Shown in pieces: positions 22,179-34,850 of a DNA stretch of 64,000 bases (its first letter is position 1; each line of letters starts with the position of its first letter). The notes beneath the pieces were generated by a model. The model was not told the DNA's origin, searched no databases, and was given only the letters and a program-made list of their open reading frames with translations. The DNA is taken from positions 10,691,317-10,755,316 of the forward strand of contig JAJEKV010000006.1 of NCBI GenBank assembly GCA_021234155.1, in the 5' to 3' direction. A program made the translations under genes and the position numbers. This DNA is from Isoetes taiwanensis. Its lineage: Eukaryota > Streptophyta > Lycopodiopsida > Isoetales > Isoetaceae.

Positions 22179-23620
22179 CTATGAGAGTTGTTTTGGCAGG
22201 ATGCAGCCGACGGGCCAAGCATTCACCAGTAGTATCGGGGTCCGGCAGGGTTGCCCCCTCTCGCCAACACTTTTTGGCCTCTACATTGATCGGTTAGAGC
22301 CACGGCTTATCGAGCATGGGGGGATGGCATACGGCTTTTGCACCGGGTCATCCGCCGGCTCATCTATGGGACGATGTTGGCTCTGGGCCCACACCCGAAG
22401 CTATGCGGTCTCACACGGATGCCCTAGACACATTCGTCGGGGCTCTGAGACATGCTTGCGTGAATCTGGCCAAGACCGGTGGTTCTCATATCCTCTTCCG
22501 TCACCCCATGCCTCCCCGCACTCACATATCGGGGGACGACACGTGGGCGTCACGCCCACCTACAAGTATCTAGGGGTGGAGTTCCCTTCCTCGCTCTGGC
22601 GGAGGCGTCTATCGCTTGCGGGTGACAAAGCAGGCCGAAAGCGCTTTATGCCATCTTGAGAACAAAGTCACCGTGCGAGGAGAGCTCTATGATTGGGGCC
22701 ATCGGTCACATCCATTCGGAACCGGTCGGGCCCGGCCCTTACGTATGGGGTCGATCTATTTTTGAGAAAGTGGTTACTATGGGTGATGCTCGGCTCCGAC
22801 CTGGCTTACTTCGTGGGCAATGAGTCCGGCGGCTTAGGGCCTGTTGGAGGGGTAAGAGATCAATGGTTCGCCCGGATGGAGCGTCGCGAGAATGCGGATC
22901 GTCGCAGTGGACACATCGACCGATCGTGGCGACTGCGGGGAGTACCTAGGCGCTTGTTTCCTTGGCAAGCTCACGGGACCCGGCTCTAGAGCGAGGTCAA
23001 AGCGGCCCATTACAAAGGAGCACATCAACCCGTGTTAGCCGGGGCCCCGCGGCTCTACTGCGTTCCCGGTGCCCGAAAAAGGCTGAGACTCATTGCCTCC
23101 ATTCATACGAGGTGCCCACCATCTTCGCATCGAGGCGGGCAGGTGGATTGGGGAGCCCCGCCAAGGCCGGGCTCTGTCGGTCTTTGTCAAGCGGGTGCCA
23201 TTGAGGATGAGTCTCACACTTTCGAGTTGCCCGGCGTTGATCCGGATCGGGGCGGATATCGCTTCCTTAATGCGGTAGGACTTGCCCTTACATTTGCTGA
23301 TGAACACACCCGCCGATGCGTGCCACGGGTGCATTACATTCGGGGAGGTACTAGACCTGCGAGGTCACCTTTTCCCCCGCCTGGCTGCTCGCTGATTAGG
23401 CACTGCGGGTGCAGTGCATGACTGCATATATTTGGGTGTTTCTGCATTTTATATGTTAGTTTGTCGGCCGGTGATTCGCCCGCGGTTTTCCCTCGAAAAC
23501 CCTTGGTGAGGGGTTTTTAATCCGGCGAGAATCCGCTTGTTTGCGCGTTTTTGTATTGGGTCCCATAGACCGATTGGTCTCCGTGGACGATAAAAGTACC
23601 TTCCTTCCTTCCTTCCTTCC
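22173..23620 (+). mobile_element. 5'-truncated LINE with reverse transcriptase remnant (copy B)
   Basis: Starts within the RT domain: LLYESCF, then GVRQGCPLSPTLFGLYID, the conserved RT block before the catalytic site. The YADD site itself is degraded (reads LWDDV in a shifted frame). The C-terminal Cys/His region follows (RIEAGRWIGEP, IEDESHTFELP). The 3' end carries the family hairpin (arms around 23473-23480 and 23524-23533), GGGTCCCATAGACCGATTGG, GTGGACGATAAAA and a CCTTCC tail. It was inserted into repeat R2; the 5' junction shares CTCTAT with the target, suggesting microhomology. Frames are broken in several places, so it is inactive. Confidence 0.8.
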
Positions 23621-24255
23621 TCTATATACCACCCATTTATATTTGCTAAGTGAGCATTACACACTTGACCGAGTATCCACGTAGATTATAATTACGGTAT
23701 AAGATATGAAGAGGCTAGTCATATCACAACTTTATAAAATGATGTATGCTTGTGGTTGTTATATGGAAGACTTGTATTTTCCGGGCTTTTCGTCAAAATC
23801 CAGAAGGCCAATAATCTGCGGCCGTCAATTAATGACAAGAGATAGACAGATAAATAAATGCCATTGAACAAAATTATGTATAATCCGACTATAGGCGATC
23901 TCGAACTAGAGACATAAATGTTCTAGAACTAGTATGTTACCAAGCTCAACGCTATGGCAATTCAATAACATAAATATTAAGAACCCACATTTATGATATT
24001 TTTTTTTGGCAAGAAACATGTTGCATGCCCAAACATCTGGCTAAAAAATCATGCCACATATGCCGAACATGAAAAAGAAAAAAAATCATCTTGGCTTTAT
24101 GGCCTTTTTGGCCATAAACAAATTTCAAATGGTCATTCTAGAATTTATTGCATACATTTAAATATGTGTGACGTTGAATCACCAAAACGAATACATAAGC
24201 TGCACTCATATAATTTGAGCTTCATATTATCATACTTGTCAACTATATTTTTTTT
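23621..24255. repeat. Dispersed repeat R2, copy B, right part
   Basis: Collinear with 16625-17266. Ends in AACTATATTTTTTTT and then diverges from copy A, which continues into repeat R3. Confidence 0.65.
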
Positions 24256-25762
24256 TTCTTAACATATATAAAGCAAAAGCCATTTCTGTTTGATCCTAAT
24301 ATTTTTTCGCCAACAAAAAATTTGGGGTCGACACGTGTTTTTAAAAAAGAAAAAATGAAAATAAGAAAGAAAGTTTGCGGGCTCGGATTTAAAGGAGGAG
24401 AGCGAGAATGACGGATAAATTTGGAAGGGGGGGGGTTTCGTTATTGCGAGAGTCTCGCATTCGGCCGGGGAGGGAGATGGGGAAGTGAGACTTGGTTTAG
24501 GGTTTTATAGAGCCCTTCTGGTTCTTGCAAAGGAAGCTGGAAGCATTTCTATAATTCAAGCTTCTTTTTTTGGCTATGGCGGCTATGGCGGCCTTTTCCC
24601 CTATTTCGTGTTCTGCCGCATTTGCTTTGCGGTATGCTTTTCTTGATAGAGATCTGCCATTTGCTTTCTTTGGTAGATCGGCTATGGGCAGATCCAACTT
24701 CATCTCCGCTCTGGCTCTTCTTCCGATCCATTAATAAGTAGATCTTCAATTCGTCTAATGCTAGAGATTTGAGCGAAGAGGGGATATGGTTCTTGATAAC
24801 CATCTATTTTTTATGAGAGAAGATTAGCGACACCGCTGATTGCTATATTTGGATCTTCCCTGTTTCCCGGATCTTGAGTAGCGCAGGTATGGTGCCTGAA
24901 TCGGCGCGGTACAAAGTTCTTTGGGCAGTGATGGATCAAGCTCTTGGCTCTATTTCGCCCAGATTATGACGACGACCTTATCATGCTTGTTGCATTTGGA
25001 GCTATGGAACCTCGCGTAAACGATGGCCCCGCCCTTCTCACTTTTTTGGTATATTCACTTTTCTTTGGTCTTTGGCCGAGCCGCTTACATTGTAGTGCAT
25101 TGAACGCATTTCTAGTTATACACATGTTAACACCGAGGCATTTGAGTTCATAGAAACGTCGTTGCAAATCCTTCCCATGGAAATTAACAAACTGAGGCCA
25201 ATGGTAAATATTGCGATGCGGGTTGCAAGCTTAAGTCCGCAAGCACCGGACAAAGTTATCCGGATGTAGGATTGGAATGAAGCCCATCTTTGCTAATTAT
25301 TTCTTACGCTTTTTCTAGCTTTCAAGCTCCTCCCGTAGGTCCAAAATTATGTGACAATGTTGCATTGTAAGGGTGATGCCATGAGCTTCACTATTTGAAA
25401 CATATAATGGCAACCTTGACCGACATTTTGTTCCATAGCTAAGTGCACGGTCGAGTCTTGGAAGAAATTACTTTCAAGATATCCAAGCGTTTGCATGCTT
25501 ATAAGACTAAACAAATATTGTAAGGCATTGAATGATTCTAGTATTTGAACATTTTACGCAAACAATGTTTTTCAAAGAAAGCAAAGATAATCTTCAAATT
25601 GAGCAAAAGATAACGGTGAGAATGCAAAATCTTTCGTTTGTCGTTGCTTGGAATTTTCAATTCAATCCTTATTTGTTCTCTTTGAAGTATTCAATTCAAT
25701 TGAGTTTGATATGGATATGTCGTAAGTTTGAGGATGAAGGTGAGCGGAGAGAGAGAATTTGA
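24256..25762 (+). other. Possible 5' end of a gene; otherwise unassigned
   Basis: An ATG at 24576 opens a 52-codon frame (to 24734) that begins MAAMAAFSPISCSAAFALRY. It is Ala/Ser/Arg-rich and transit-peptide-like, with a TTTAGGGTTTT motif upstream near 24495. It may be a first coding exon, since GT donors are available at 24675 and beyond, but I cannot connect it to a downstream exon with confidence. The rest of the interval shows no gene. Confidence 0.25.
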
Positions 25763-26842
25763 ATGCATTGGAGGAAAATGGGTGGCGATAAGTGCCCGCG
25801 GCAGATCCGGGTGGATAACTCCAACCCAAATGCGACAAACATACTAGGGAACTACTCATTCGGCCAGGGGCAAGAAATGAGGCTAAGTGGACACTTCTCA
25901 ACAATCTTTGGAGATGCAACTGGAGCTTTGGTTAGCATAGTTACGGTGCAAGTCTAAACACGTTATACAATTTACGTTCACAAATAGATATCAATAAATT
26001 ATTTGTTTCTGAGGGAAGAAAATAGCCACGAAGGAGGAACGAGGAGTGCCATACCTCGATTCCCCACTGGGCATCTTTGGCATTGCGGCCGTGTGTCATA
26101 CATCCAACGGCTTGGAACATTTGCCCAAACAAAGACATCGACAAATGTACGCAGCGCAATCAAAGATTCAAGCTTCCATATGAAGCACAATATGTGCTTT
26201 GGACACGAACATGGTTCCCCCGATGTGCCACAACCCCTCAAGATTGGATCCGCCAACGCCAGACTGAGTTTTTTGGCGAGGGCATTATCACATACAAATA
26301 TGATGGCTATAAATGGGCCAAGACTAGCTTGGCTGCCAAATTATTCGATGTTCCTGGAGGCCCTCACTTGGGAGATTACAGTGGCCATAAGGGCATATAT
26401 ACTTGGAAGTTTTCTAAGCTCCAATTGACTGCAAAGATTGTGAGGACTCCTGTGCTTATCTCTAACGATAGTTTGCCTTGGACTGTCGCCCATATTATAA
26501 AACATTCAGGCAAAACGTAAGTTTGTAGAAAGTAATTTCAGGAATTGAATTGGAGAACTTAACTTTTTTCTGTGTTCAGCTCGGTTCTTGCAGATTGTAC
26601 CATGGTGCACATGTGTACCAGAGGAGGTGTCTTGCATACCAAGTCCCAAGCTTCTCTTGGCCAAGTTTCATCAATGGCCTTTACAGCCTTATTCTGGTTG
26701 AAAACTACCAAATATCCTTCTATTTTCTATATACAGCCATAAATGCAAGTAACTATATGAAAAGAAAAGGTACAGTCGATAATGTCAATTATAGCAATTC
26801 AATCTGTGCAATAAAATCTTCCGATGTTTCCTTAAATAGTTG
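25763..26842 (+). CDS. Unidentified spliced gene or gene fragment (three candidate exons)
   Basis: Candidate exon 1 (25763-about 25940) encodes MHWRKMGGDKCPRQIRVDNS and then SFGQGQEMRLSGHFSTIFGD. Candidate exon 2 (about 26041-26517) is one open frame containing LPYEAQYVLWTRTWFPRC and WAKTSLAAKLFDVPGGP, ending at a strong donor (GTAAGT, 26518). An acceptor TTCTTGCAG at 26585-26593 joins in frame to exon 3 (26594-26842), which reads LYHGAHVYQRRCLAYQVP and then an aromatic-rich tail to TGA. The joined frame has protein-like composition and good splice signals. I recognise no domain. The link between exons 1 and 2 is less certain than that between 2 and 3. It could be a captured fragment or a lineage-specific gene. 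Confidence 0.4.
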
Positions 26843-26993
26843 AATACTTTAAGTTATCAACGGGAAATTTGTATTCTACCGGAATTTATTTGTGTTCTAC
26901 CAGAAATTTTCCTGCCATGCAATAACTTAACAAGAACTTTACAGTTTTGAATCGGAGAATCCTTCTTTACTCCCGAGTTTACCCAACACCCCA

Positions 26994-27609
26994 GAGTTTT
27001 CTCAACACCGGGTGCTTCTAAACATCATCTTCATTGTTTTGACAAAATATGAAACAGAAAGCCAAGAACAGTTCACTTTGTGATAAAAAAAGATTCTCAT
27101 AAACCCCAACCCACTTCTAGATTAGAGATACAACCATGCAAGATCCTGCATGTTTAACAAACATCTGAACCCATATGAGGATATTGAATATAGAAAGGCG
27201 AGTTTTCTCAACACCGGGTGCTTCTAAACATCAACTTCATTGTTTTGACAAAATATGAAACAGAAAGCCAAGAACAGTTCACTTTGTGATAAAAAAGATT
27301 CTCATAAACCCCAACCCACTTCTAGATTAGAGATACAACCATGCAAGATCCTGCATGTTTAACAAACATCTGAACCCATATGAGGATATTGAATATAGAA
27401 AGGCGAGTTTTCTCAACACCGGGTGCTTCTAAACATCATCTTCATTGTTTTGACAAAATATGAAACAGAAAGCCAAGAATATTTCACTTTGTGATAAAAA
27501 AGATTCTCATAAACCCCAATCCACTTCTAGATTAGAGATACAATCATGCAAGATCCTCCATGTTTAACAAACATCTGAACCCATATGAGGATATTGAATA
27601 TAGAAAGGC
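26994..27609. repeat. Tandem array, three near-identical units of 205 bp
   Basis: Units begin GAGTTTTCTCAACACCGGGT at 26994 (variant), 27200 and 27405, and end GAATATAGAAAGGCG. They differ at only a few positions, so the array is recent. It lies 1.8 kb upstream of the CHX start. No frame runs through all units. Confidence 0.85.
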
Positions 27610-27999
27610 GAAGGAATAAGAAAGTACATAACCGCCCCATAGACAATGCCAAGCTAGTGAACAATTTAAGAAACTCAATATACTTATTGGCACTAATATT
27701 AATAAAAGCTCAAACATATACGTTCCTCATTTATCAAACTATGCAGAAACTTATTTGAGACAGCTGGGTTATAGGCATCATTTGGCTTAACAACTGCCAT
27801 AAAAAATGCCATATTTTGATATAAAGTGTGTCATTCGATGCGAAAATGATGCGCAAATGCAAACTATGATAAATCCATTACTAAACAAGACTAGAACTTA
27901 GACTCAGGCCAACTTTATAGGGTTAGAACTAAAGAAATGTTCGCGGCGACCTTGGCCGCCGCGATAAATTTCTTGTATATTTAAGATTAGTAGTTCAAT

Positions 28000-28425
28000 A
28001 GATACAAATTCTACAACGATATAATGTGCAAGGCTCTTAGAGAATATCCATATAACTTTCATAGATAAGGCTAGAATATTATATTACTATTCCTAAATTG
28101 CTGATGCTTGCTGATGAATGCATGAACTAAAATCAAGACAAACAATTGGCAAACGCGAAGAGAATATCCAGAATATCCAAAACATAAATTCTTAAATTAC
28201 ACATTTAAAATGTAATACTTAGATTCCAATTCATGTTGAAACGTTACATATGGCTGGAATCTCTACTTGCACGCATAGAATACATAAGTGATTTAGATGC
28301 TCATGATAGTGCAAGTTAGAGATACATGAGCCCTATAAAAAGAATACCTTAACATTGGGGATAATATAGTTGCAGTCTTACATGTAGTGGCGACCTATCT
28401 GCTTGGGAATGTTGCTTGTACTGCC
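28000..28425. repeat. Repeat R3, copy 2
   Basis: Collinear with 17267-17690 but without the 36-bp tandem duplication. Bases 27956-27980 just upstream are the inverse of 3352-3372. From 28426 to 29330 I see only decayed, non-coding sequence, plus a minus-strand tail with a GATA microsatellite and AACGTC at 28988-29022 that resembles the end of a retroposon. Confidence 0.6.
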
Positions 28426-29335
28426 ATGTTACCAGACATTTATTCTACCTCATCATGGTGCAGATAAGTTGGACCTTGTACTATCCAATCTATATGGTGT
28501 CTAGAGAAAATGAATTTGAGTTGTGAGGTAAACGAAGCCAAACATGTTGACTTTGAACAATTGTAGATGTGTACGAAGAGGGCGGCAGAGTTGACAATAT
28601 GGGTTCAATTAGTAGTTGGAGTTGACATTAGAAACCAACTTGAAGAAAAGACGAGATGAAACACTTTGAGAATAGGGACAGTGAAGAGCTTGGAGGGACC
28701 ATGGGAGGATGGGGTGGAATAAAAAGAGTTGACGTAGAAGGCATGTATCATTCAATAAGTATACTATTTGTGGGGCGATCAGACAGAGGATGGTCCATGC
28801 AGGGGGCTAATTTCTGGATGATCTGGCCTTGAGCAGACATTTGATTAGCTAGGTTGGGATTTCAGCTCGCAGGAAGCGGGGCACGCGTTGCGGGGTTTTT
28901 GCTGAGAAGTTGAGGTTTTGATGTTAGGGATGGTGATGTGGGAACTCCGTGGGAAACACCCATTAGGTTGGTGTGCGAAAGACGACAAGATAAATAGATA
29001 GATAGAAATCTTAACGTCCGCGAAAACCCAATCGGGTTATGTGGAAGCTAAAGGTTGGACTAAATAAAAATAAAAATAGACTATGCTGGAAAAATAAATA
29101 AAATTGGACTATTTTAAGACAGAGCAGGACACGAAAAGCGAGCATCGTGTCGAGTACGTAGGAAAAATTTGAGGGGATACGTGGCAAAAGAAGACAAAAT
29201 GACTGTGCAGTAGGGACACGGCGCACGATGTCATGTGACCGGCCCTCTTTTTGGGCGCCCAACAGTCCGTGAGGAGGCCACGAAAGGCGGGAGGTTCACG
29301 ATCTGTAAACCTTTGACTCCAAAAAAGATCCATTC

Positions 29336-29344
29336 TATATAAAT
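29336..29344 (+). promoter_or_regulatory. TATA box of the CHX gene
   Basis: TATATAAAT lies 106 bp upstream of the CHX start codon. A 5' UTR of about 75-80 bp starting near 29367 would be expected. The sequence just upstream of the ATG is GC-rich and free of other ATGs. Confidence 0.6.
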
Positions 29345-29449
29345 TTGTTTCCACCTTTTTAATCTCCCATTCCTTTTTTTTCTCTTAAATTCTTCTCCGT
29401 CGCTGCTAGCTTGCCTCCATTCCGGCGCCATCGCCCCGGCGCCATCGCC

Positions 29450-32329
29450 ATGGCAAACAGCACCGCTTGTAAGCACATGAGCGCTACCTCCAATGGGATT
29501 TTCCAAGGCGATAATCCTCTTGATTTCTCCGTCGGTCTTCTCATCGTCCAAATTTGCTTCATCGTCGTTCTTACCCGGGTCCTTGCTTTCCTCCTGAAGC
29601 CCCTTCGACAACCCAGAGTCATTGCGGAAATCATTGTAAGGCTTTCTTCTTTCCAGATTTCCATAATACTTAGGCAAATTGATCAGAAAGATATTTCGTA
29701 ATTTTTGGATCAGGAAAGCTCAATATAAAATGAGTTTAATATCCTATTTATAGATTTCTGTAAATCACCCTATTTGGATTGTGTTTCTTGAACTAGCACC
29801 ACAAATTTGACACGTAATTTGTGTTCTAGACAATAGGAATAAGATCTAGCAAGTTGTCCAAATTCTCTTGACAAATTCTAATGTTTGAAACTTTATTTCA
29901 GGGTGGCGTGTTGCTAGGGCCCTCCGCTTTGTCAAAAAATGCAACTTTCAAGAATAATCTATTTCCTGACAAGAGCTTAACAGTTCTGGAATCATTTGCT
30001 GATGTGGGTCTTCTATTCTTCCTTTTTATGGTAGGTCTTGAGCTTGATCTGAGATCCATAATGAGAACTGGAAGGCAAGCTCTGCTGATTGCAGCAGCTG
30101 GAATCAGCCTTCCCTTTGCAGGAGGAGTAGGGGTCTCATTTGTTTTGCATGCCACCATCAACAAAGATGTCAAATTTATCACATTCTTGGTTTTCATGGG
30201 AGTAGCTATGTCCATCACTGCCTTTCCAGTTTTGGCCCGAATTCTCGCAGAGCGAAAGCTCCTTACAACAGAAGTAGGCAAGTTGGCTATGTCTGCTGCT
30301 GCTGTGAATGATGTGGTAGCTTGGATCTTTCTTGCCTTGGCAGTTGCCCTATCAGGCTCAGGCAAGAGTCCCATAATTGCAGTATGGGTGCTTCTATGTG
30401 GAGCTGGCTTTGTGATTTTTATGTTTGTAGCTGTTAGACCTTTGATGGCTTGGATCATAAGTCTATCTCCAGAGGACCAGCCTGTAAGAGAAATCTATGT
30501 TGCCATCACACTAGTTGGTGTGTTAATGTCTTCCTTCATGACCGACTTCATTGGAATTCATGGCATTTTTGGCGCTTTTGTGTTTGGCCTCATCATCCCT
30601 AAAGATGGCCCCTTTGCTGGACTCCTTATCGAAAAGATTGAAGACTTCATTACTGTTTTGATGTTACCCCTATATTTTGCTTCTAGCGGGTTGAAGACCA
30701 ATATAGGATCCATCAAGGGTGCCCGATCAGGTGGTCTCCTAATATTGGTGGTGGCAACAGCTTGTCTAGGGAAGATCATTGGGACTACCACAGTTTCCTT
30801 TTTATATGGAGAAAATTTTATCACTGCATTGACCTTGGGATTTCTGATGAACACCAAAGGACTGGTGGAGCTTATTGTGCTGAACATTGGGAGACAGCGC
30901 AAGGTATTTTAATCTTTACGTTTACTCCATCTTTTATTATTTGCCAATCTGTTTAGGTACTATAAACAATTATATTTATTCTATCCATTTATTTTATCTA
31001 TCTCGCCCTACATGTGCTTACTTAAACCATCATATTATGCAGGTGCTTACAGACGAAGTCTTTGCAATTATGGTTCTAATGGCATTATTTACAACATTCA
31101 TCACAACTCCTGTAGTCATGGCACTTTACAAGCCTGCAAGAAAGCAAGTGCCATACAAGCGTCGAAGACTAGACTTTGACAAACCAACAGAGGATCTAAG
31201 GATTTTGGCATGTGTATATGGAATGAAAAATGTGCCATCAATTCTGAATTTGGTGGAAGGGGCAAGGGGAACAAACAAGGAGGCACTACAATTGTACATT
31301 CTTCACATGGTGGAGCTGTCAGAAAGATCATCCTCTATCATGATGGTGCAAAAGGCGCGGAAAGATGGGTATCCATTTTGGAATAGGAACAGCTCTGCTA
31401 TAGTGGATGGGGTTTTGGTGGCATTCAGTTCATATGGCCAGCTAAACAAAGTGAAAGTGAGACCAATGACAGCCATATCAAATCTGCATACTATGCATGA
31501 GGATATATGTGGAACTGCAGCAAATAAGAGAGCTACAATAGTAATTGTTCCATTTCACAAGCATATGAGAGTGGATGGTGTTCTGGAAACAACAGCTCCA
31601 GGTTTCCAGGCTATAAATGCTCGTATTTTGCAGCATGCCCCTTGCTCAGTGGGGCTCCTAGTAGACAGAGGACTTGGGGGATCTGCCCAACTGAGTCCTA
31701 GTAGTGTGGATCATAATGTTGCTGTGCTGTTCTTTGGGGGTGCAGATGACCGCGAGGCCCTAGTATTTGGATATAGAATGGCTGAGCATCCAGGAATAAA
31801 ATTTACCCTGATTCATTTCAAGCTTAGTCCTAGTCACAATGAAGTGGTAATCCATGGCCTTCCAGACATGGAAATAAGCCATAGACGGTCTTCTGTTGAT
31901 ACTCAAAGAAGATCATCAGTAGATAGAGCATCCTACCAAGTAGTTTTGGCTGGCCTTGACGAGAAGCGAGAGGAGGCATTGGACCAAGAATGCCTGAGCA
32001 AATTCAGAGAAATGAAAGGGGCTGCAGACAAGAGCACACCAAAGGGAGAGGATTCTTCGACAATGGTGTATGAAGAAATAGAAATGCACGATCCTGTTGA
32101 CGCGGTCCTCAAGGTGGGATTGAGGAACAAATTTGGGCTGATCATTGTGGGCAGAGGCAGAAGACCAAGTCCTCTAATTGCAGGGTTGGCTGCAAGGCAT
32201 GCTACATGCGCTGAACTAGGGCCTATTGGAGATGTTTTGGCTTCCAGTGCTGAAATTAGGGCTTCGGTCCTTGTGGTCCAGCAGTATGACCCCTCCCTCG
32301 CACCCCCATCTCATGTGGCTGACTCGTAA
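29450..32329 (+). CDS. CHX: Cation/H+ antiporter, CHX family (CHX15-20-like), three exons
   Basis: Monovalent cation (probably K+)/proton exchange across an endomembrane or the plasma membrane; CHX17-20-type proteins act in endosomal and vacuolar pH and K+ balance. Exons are 29450-29635, 29902-30903 and 31043-32329 with GT-AG introns; the joined protein is 824 residues, normal for CHX. The N-terminus ([20 protein letters not shown]) and [20 protein letters not shown] are family hallmarks. Residues about 20-440 form the Na+/H+ exchanger membrane domain with [19 protein letters not shown] and the VNDVVAW site in the mid-membrane helix. Residues about 460-820 are the long cytosolic domain ([24 protein letters not shown]). 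The start is chosen by the family N-terminus and the TATA box. All frames are intact, so this is the one clearly functional host gene in the window. The subgroup is inferred from the motifs, not from a tree. Confidence 0.95.
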
Positions 32330-32654
32330 ACACTTGACTTAGTCTGCGTATATACATTGTAATTTGGGTGTATTTTTGACTTCTGTACATCTATTACCCA
32401 AGACAAGTTTCATTATGTCTTGGAATAACATGCCATTTCGTGGCCTGGCAATCGTCCTATATATTATATATCAATACATTTAACAAATTGACTATCAACT
32501 TCTAGAAGAAGCGCATTTTTTATTCATTATAAGACAATGCATTTAGCAAATTTACATTCGCTTGTAGAAGCAGCAAAAGGAAGAGTATTTGTTGAAGGTA
32601 ATATAACAAATTTACTATTAACTTCTAGAAGAGCAGAAAAAAGGGGGTATTTTT

Positions 32655-32850
32655 TAAAGATAGATGGTTAGATGGCATTTTAACATCCATGGAAAGCTGT
32701 AGCATATAGGGCGCTTTACAACACACTAGATAGGTCCTACCCCACCACTATACATGGCTGAAGTGGGTCCTTCCCCCACCAACTTTACAACCATGCATGG
32801 CCAATTTCAACGAGAGGCATTGAACTGTGTTGGGTATGTCATTTAGGGTG
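32655..32850 (-). mobile_element. SINE-like element, minus strand
   Basis: The reverse complement matches 58690-58870: a box B-like AGTTCAATGCCTC, then GTAAAGTTGGTGGGGGAAGG and ACCCACTTCAGC, a second GTGGTGGGG...GGACC block, and GATGTTAAAAT near the 3' end. It lies in the 3' flank of the CHX gene. No coding capacity. Confidence 0.5.
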
Positions 32851-34499
32851 GTCTTACCGAAGATAAAGACCCAATTGTCTCTCAGAGGTGGTATAAGGTC
32901 AATTAAAATGAGACGACGACAAAATAGCATGACCTATGAAGATTTTTTTCATAATCTGCATAGAAAATTAATGCAACATTCTATTATCATAGTTTGAAAG
33001 AGCTCCTATCAATCAAACTCCCCTTGAAAAAACACATATTTACGCCATACAAATTGCACTTGATGATGCATGGCATTGTGTAAAGTCCATGTCATAAAGA
33101 CTTACTGAGTTGTAACATATTGTATATGGCATTGCTATTTAGACTCTTCGAAGGGCATCTTAGGTAGGGTTCCAAACGTTGAAATTACGTGCTAAGACTA
33201 TTGTGCCGAATGGAGTGATTCTACATCGTGGATGATTTCCCTCCACTATTTTAGATGGTCCCATGTGCCATTACACCTTCGAAGACATATAACTTGGTGC
33301 AAGGTCGTACCATTTAAACCAAATCTCCACCAATGTCCATCATCTTTCTTTGCAAAAAGTCTACATTGTGAGGTTGGCAATCCATCTATCTTAGCTCTTC
33401 ACGTGCTAAACCAAAGACATGTCCATTCCTTACTAAAAATTGATAAAAAAAAAAAAAAAAAAAAAGAATAAGTGCCTTTCTTCACCCAATATGTACCTTT
33501 CCAACTTGAGTACATAATAGTCCACATCTATGAGATAAATAGATAGATAGATTTATTTATAACGTCCCAAACAACAAAAGGGGCATGGAAGCCCAAAAAG
33601 TATGGGCGACATTCATGTTGAAGAATTGTTTATTTAATTATAATTATATATAATAATTGTAACTATTCCATTCGTAAGCAAGAGATTATGGATCATTCGA
33701 TCAAACCCACTTCTCATTTTCAATCGTTAGCTCCCAAAAGGTATGAAACTAACATGGAACGCATATAGGTGACTTTGGAACTCGCCATGTAGAATTGCAA
33801 GAAATCTACATAAGAATAATACAATGGTTTGCACCATATTTCAAAATGGAACAAATATATACGGTTGCAACCCAATGGTTGACGCATGTACAACATAGAA
33901 TACCAAAAACCAATAACGATGTAATATGATGGAAATTGAACCTGTTCATAACCTAGCTCACCCTGAACAATTTGGAAATCACCACTTGGTACAACTTATA
34001 GCACCATTTTCTTTTATTGTTAGAAATTAGTGAGAAACACCTCTTGTGAATTTTCTTGTATAGATGTGGTCCATTATAAAAAATTTATAATGGTTGCATT
34101 TTGTACACATAGATTGTCATGACAAAGTTCCTGCCCATTATCAAAAGGTCAAGCAATGATGGTATTGTATGTCTCCCAATATGTTAGTCATATTCTGAAT
34201 CTTCCACTACCGACAACCTAGGCATTAGGACAAACTTTGTAGTGGGAGTGGCTATATTACCTCTATCAATTTACAACGTTCATATCCTATTTTTGGAGTA
34301 GCATATTTTGCCATCCACTTTAATCTTAGTGCTAGTTCTAGTAACATAGATATCCATGGCCTTTTAAACATATGTGATGTATAAGTTTCCTCCTCCCTTT
34401 TATCATTGATGATTTGAACTATATCAGTGAGAAGAAGAAGACACATCTATTATTCCATCAACATGTTTAAAATCATCAAGAATAATCCTTCAAAAATTT
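32851..34499. other. Intergenic DNA with an A-tract
   Basis: AT-rich. A run of 22 A's at 33447-33468 ends a stretch (about 33170-33468) that might be a retroposed transcript with a poly(A) tail, but I cannot identify the parent. A GATA microsatellite next to AACGTCCC lies at 33536-33567 and resembles other retroposon tails in this window. No gene is supported. Confidence 0.35.
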
Positions 34500-34640
34500 A
34501 GTCCAGTTTGGAGTTCAAACCCACTAAGATGCATTAATGTAAGATGATTGGGAGAAGGACCTAATAAGCGATGTCAGTGTGATGCGGGTGTGTCTCATAG
34601 CTAATGTTAAAATTGCTCTTCTTCTTCCTCCTTAATGAGT
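34500..34640 (+). mobile_element. SINE-like element (partial)
   Basis: Contains GTAAGATGATTGGGAGAAGG, ACCTAATAAGCGATG, then GATGCGGGTGTGTC and AATGTTAAAATTGC followed by a CTTCTTCTTCCTCC tail. The block order and the 3' TTC tail match the element at 58640-58890, with divergence. Confidence 0.45.
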
Positions 34641-34724
34641 GTATAACCGTTTAAGTTCTATTCATTATCATGCATGTATTTTCATGCCTGTATGTTGTAT
34701 AATAACACACATGAAAATGATCCC

Positions 34725-34850
34725 TTAGTAAGCAACATTAATGCAAGATGACTGGGGGAAGGACCCAATAAACAATGCTGGTTTGGTGTGTGCGTCTCTT
34801 TGCCAAGTTCGAGTCTCCAATGTATGTTATAACATCAAAGGTCTACTCGT
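34725..34850 (+). mobile_element. SINE-like element (partial)
   Basis: Resembles the copy 200 bp upstream: AATGCAAGATGACTGGGGGA, AGGACCCAATAAACAATGC, then GGTGTGTGCGTCTC. The 3' end has TTATAACATC in place of the GTTAAAATC motif, so the tail is degraded. Confidence 0.35.

Noticed and set aside
29898-30902. Antisense frames opposite CHX exon 2
   Set aside because: Mirror of a strongly identified coding exon.
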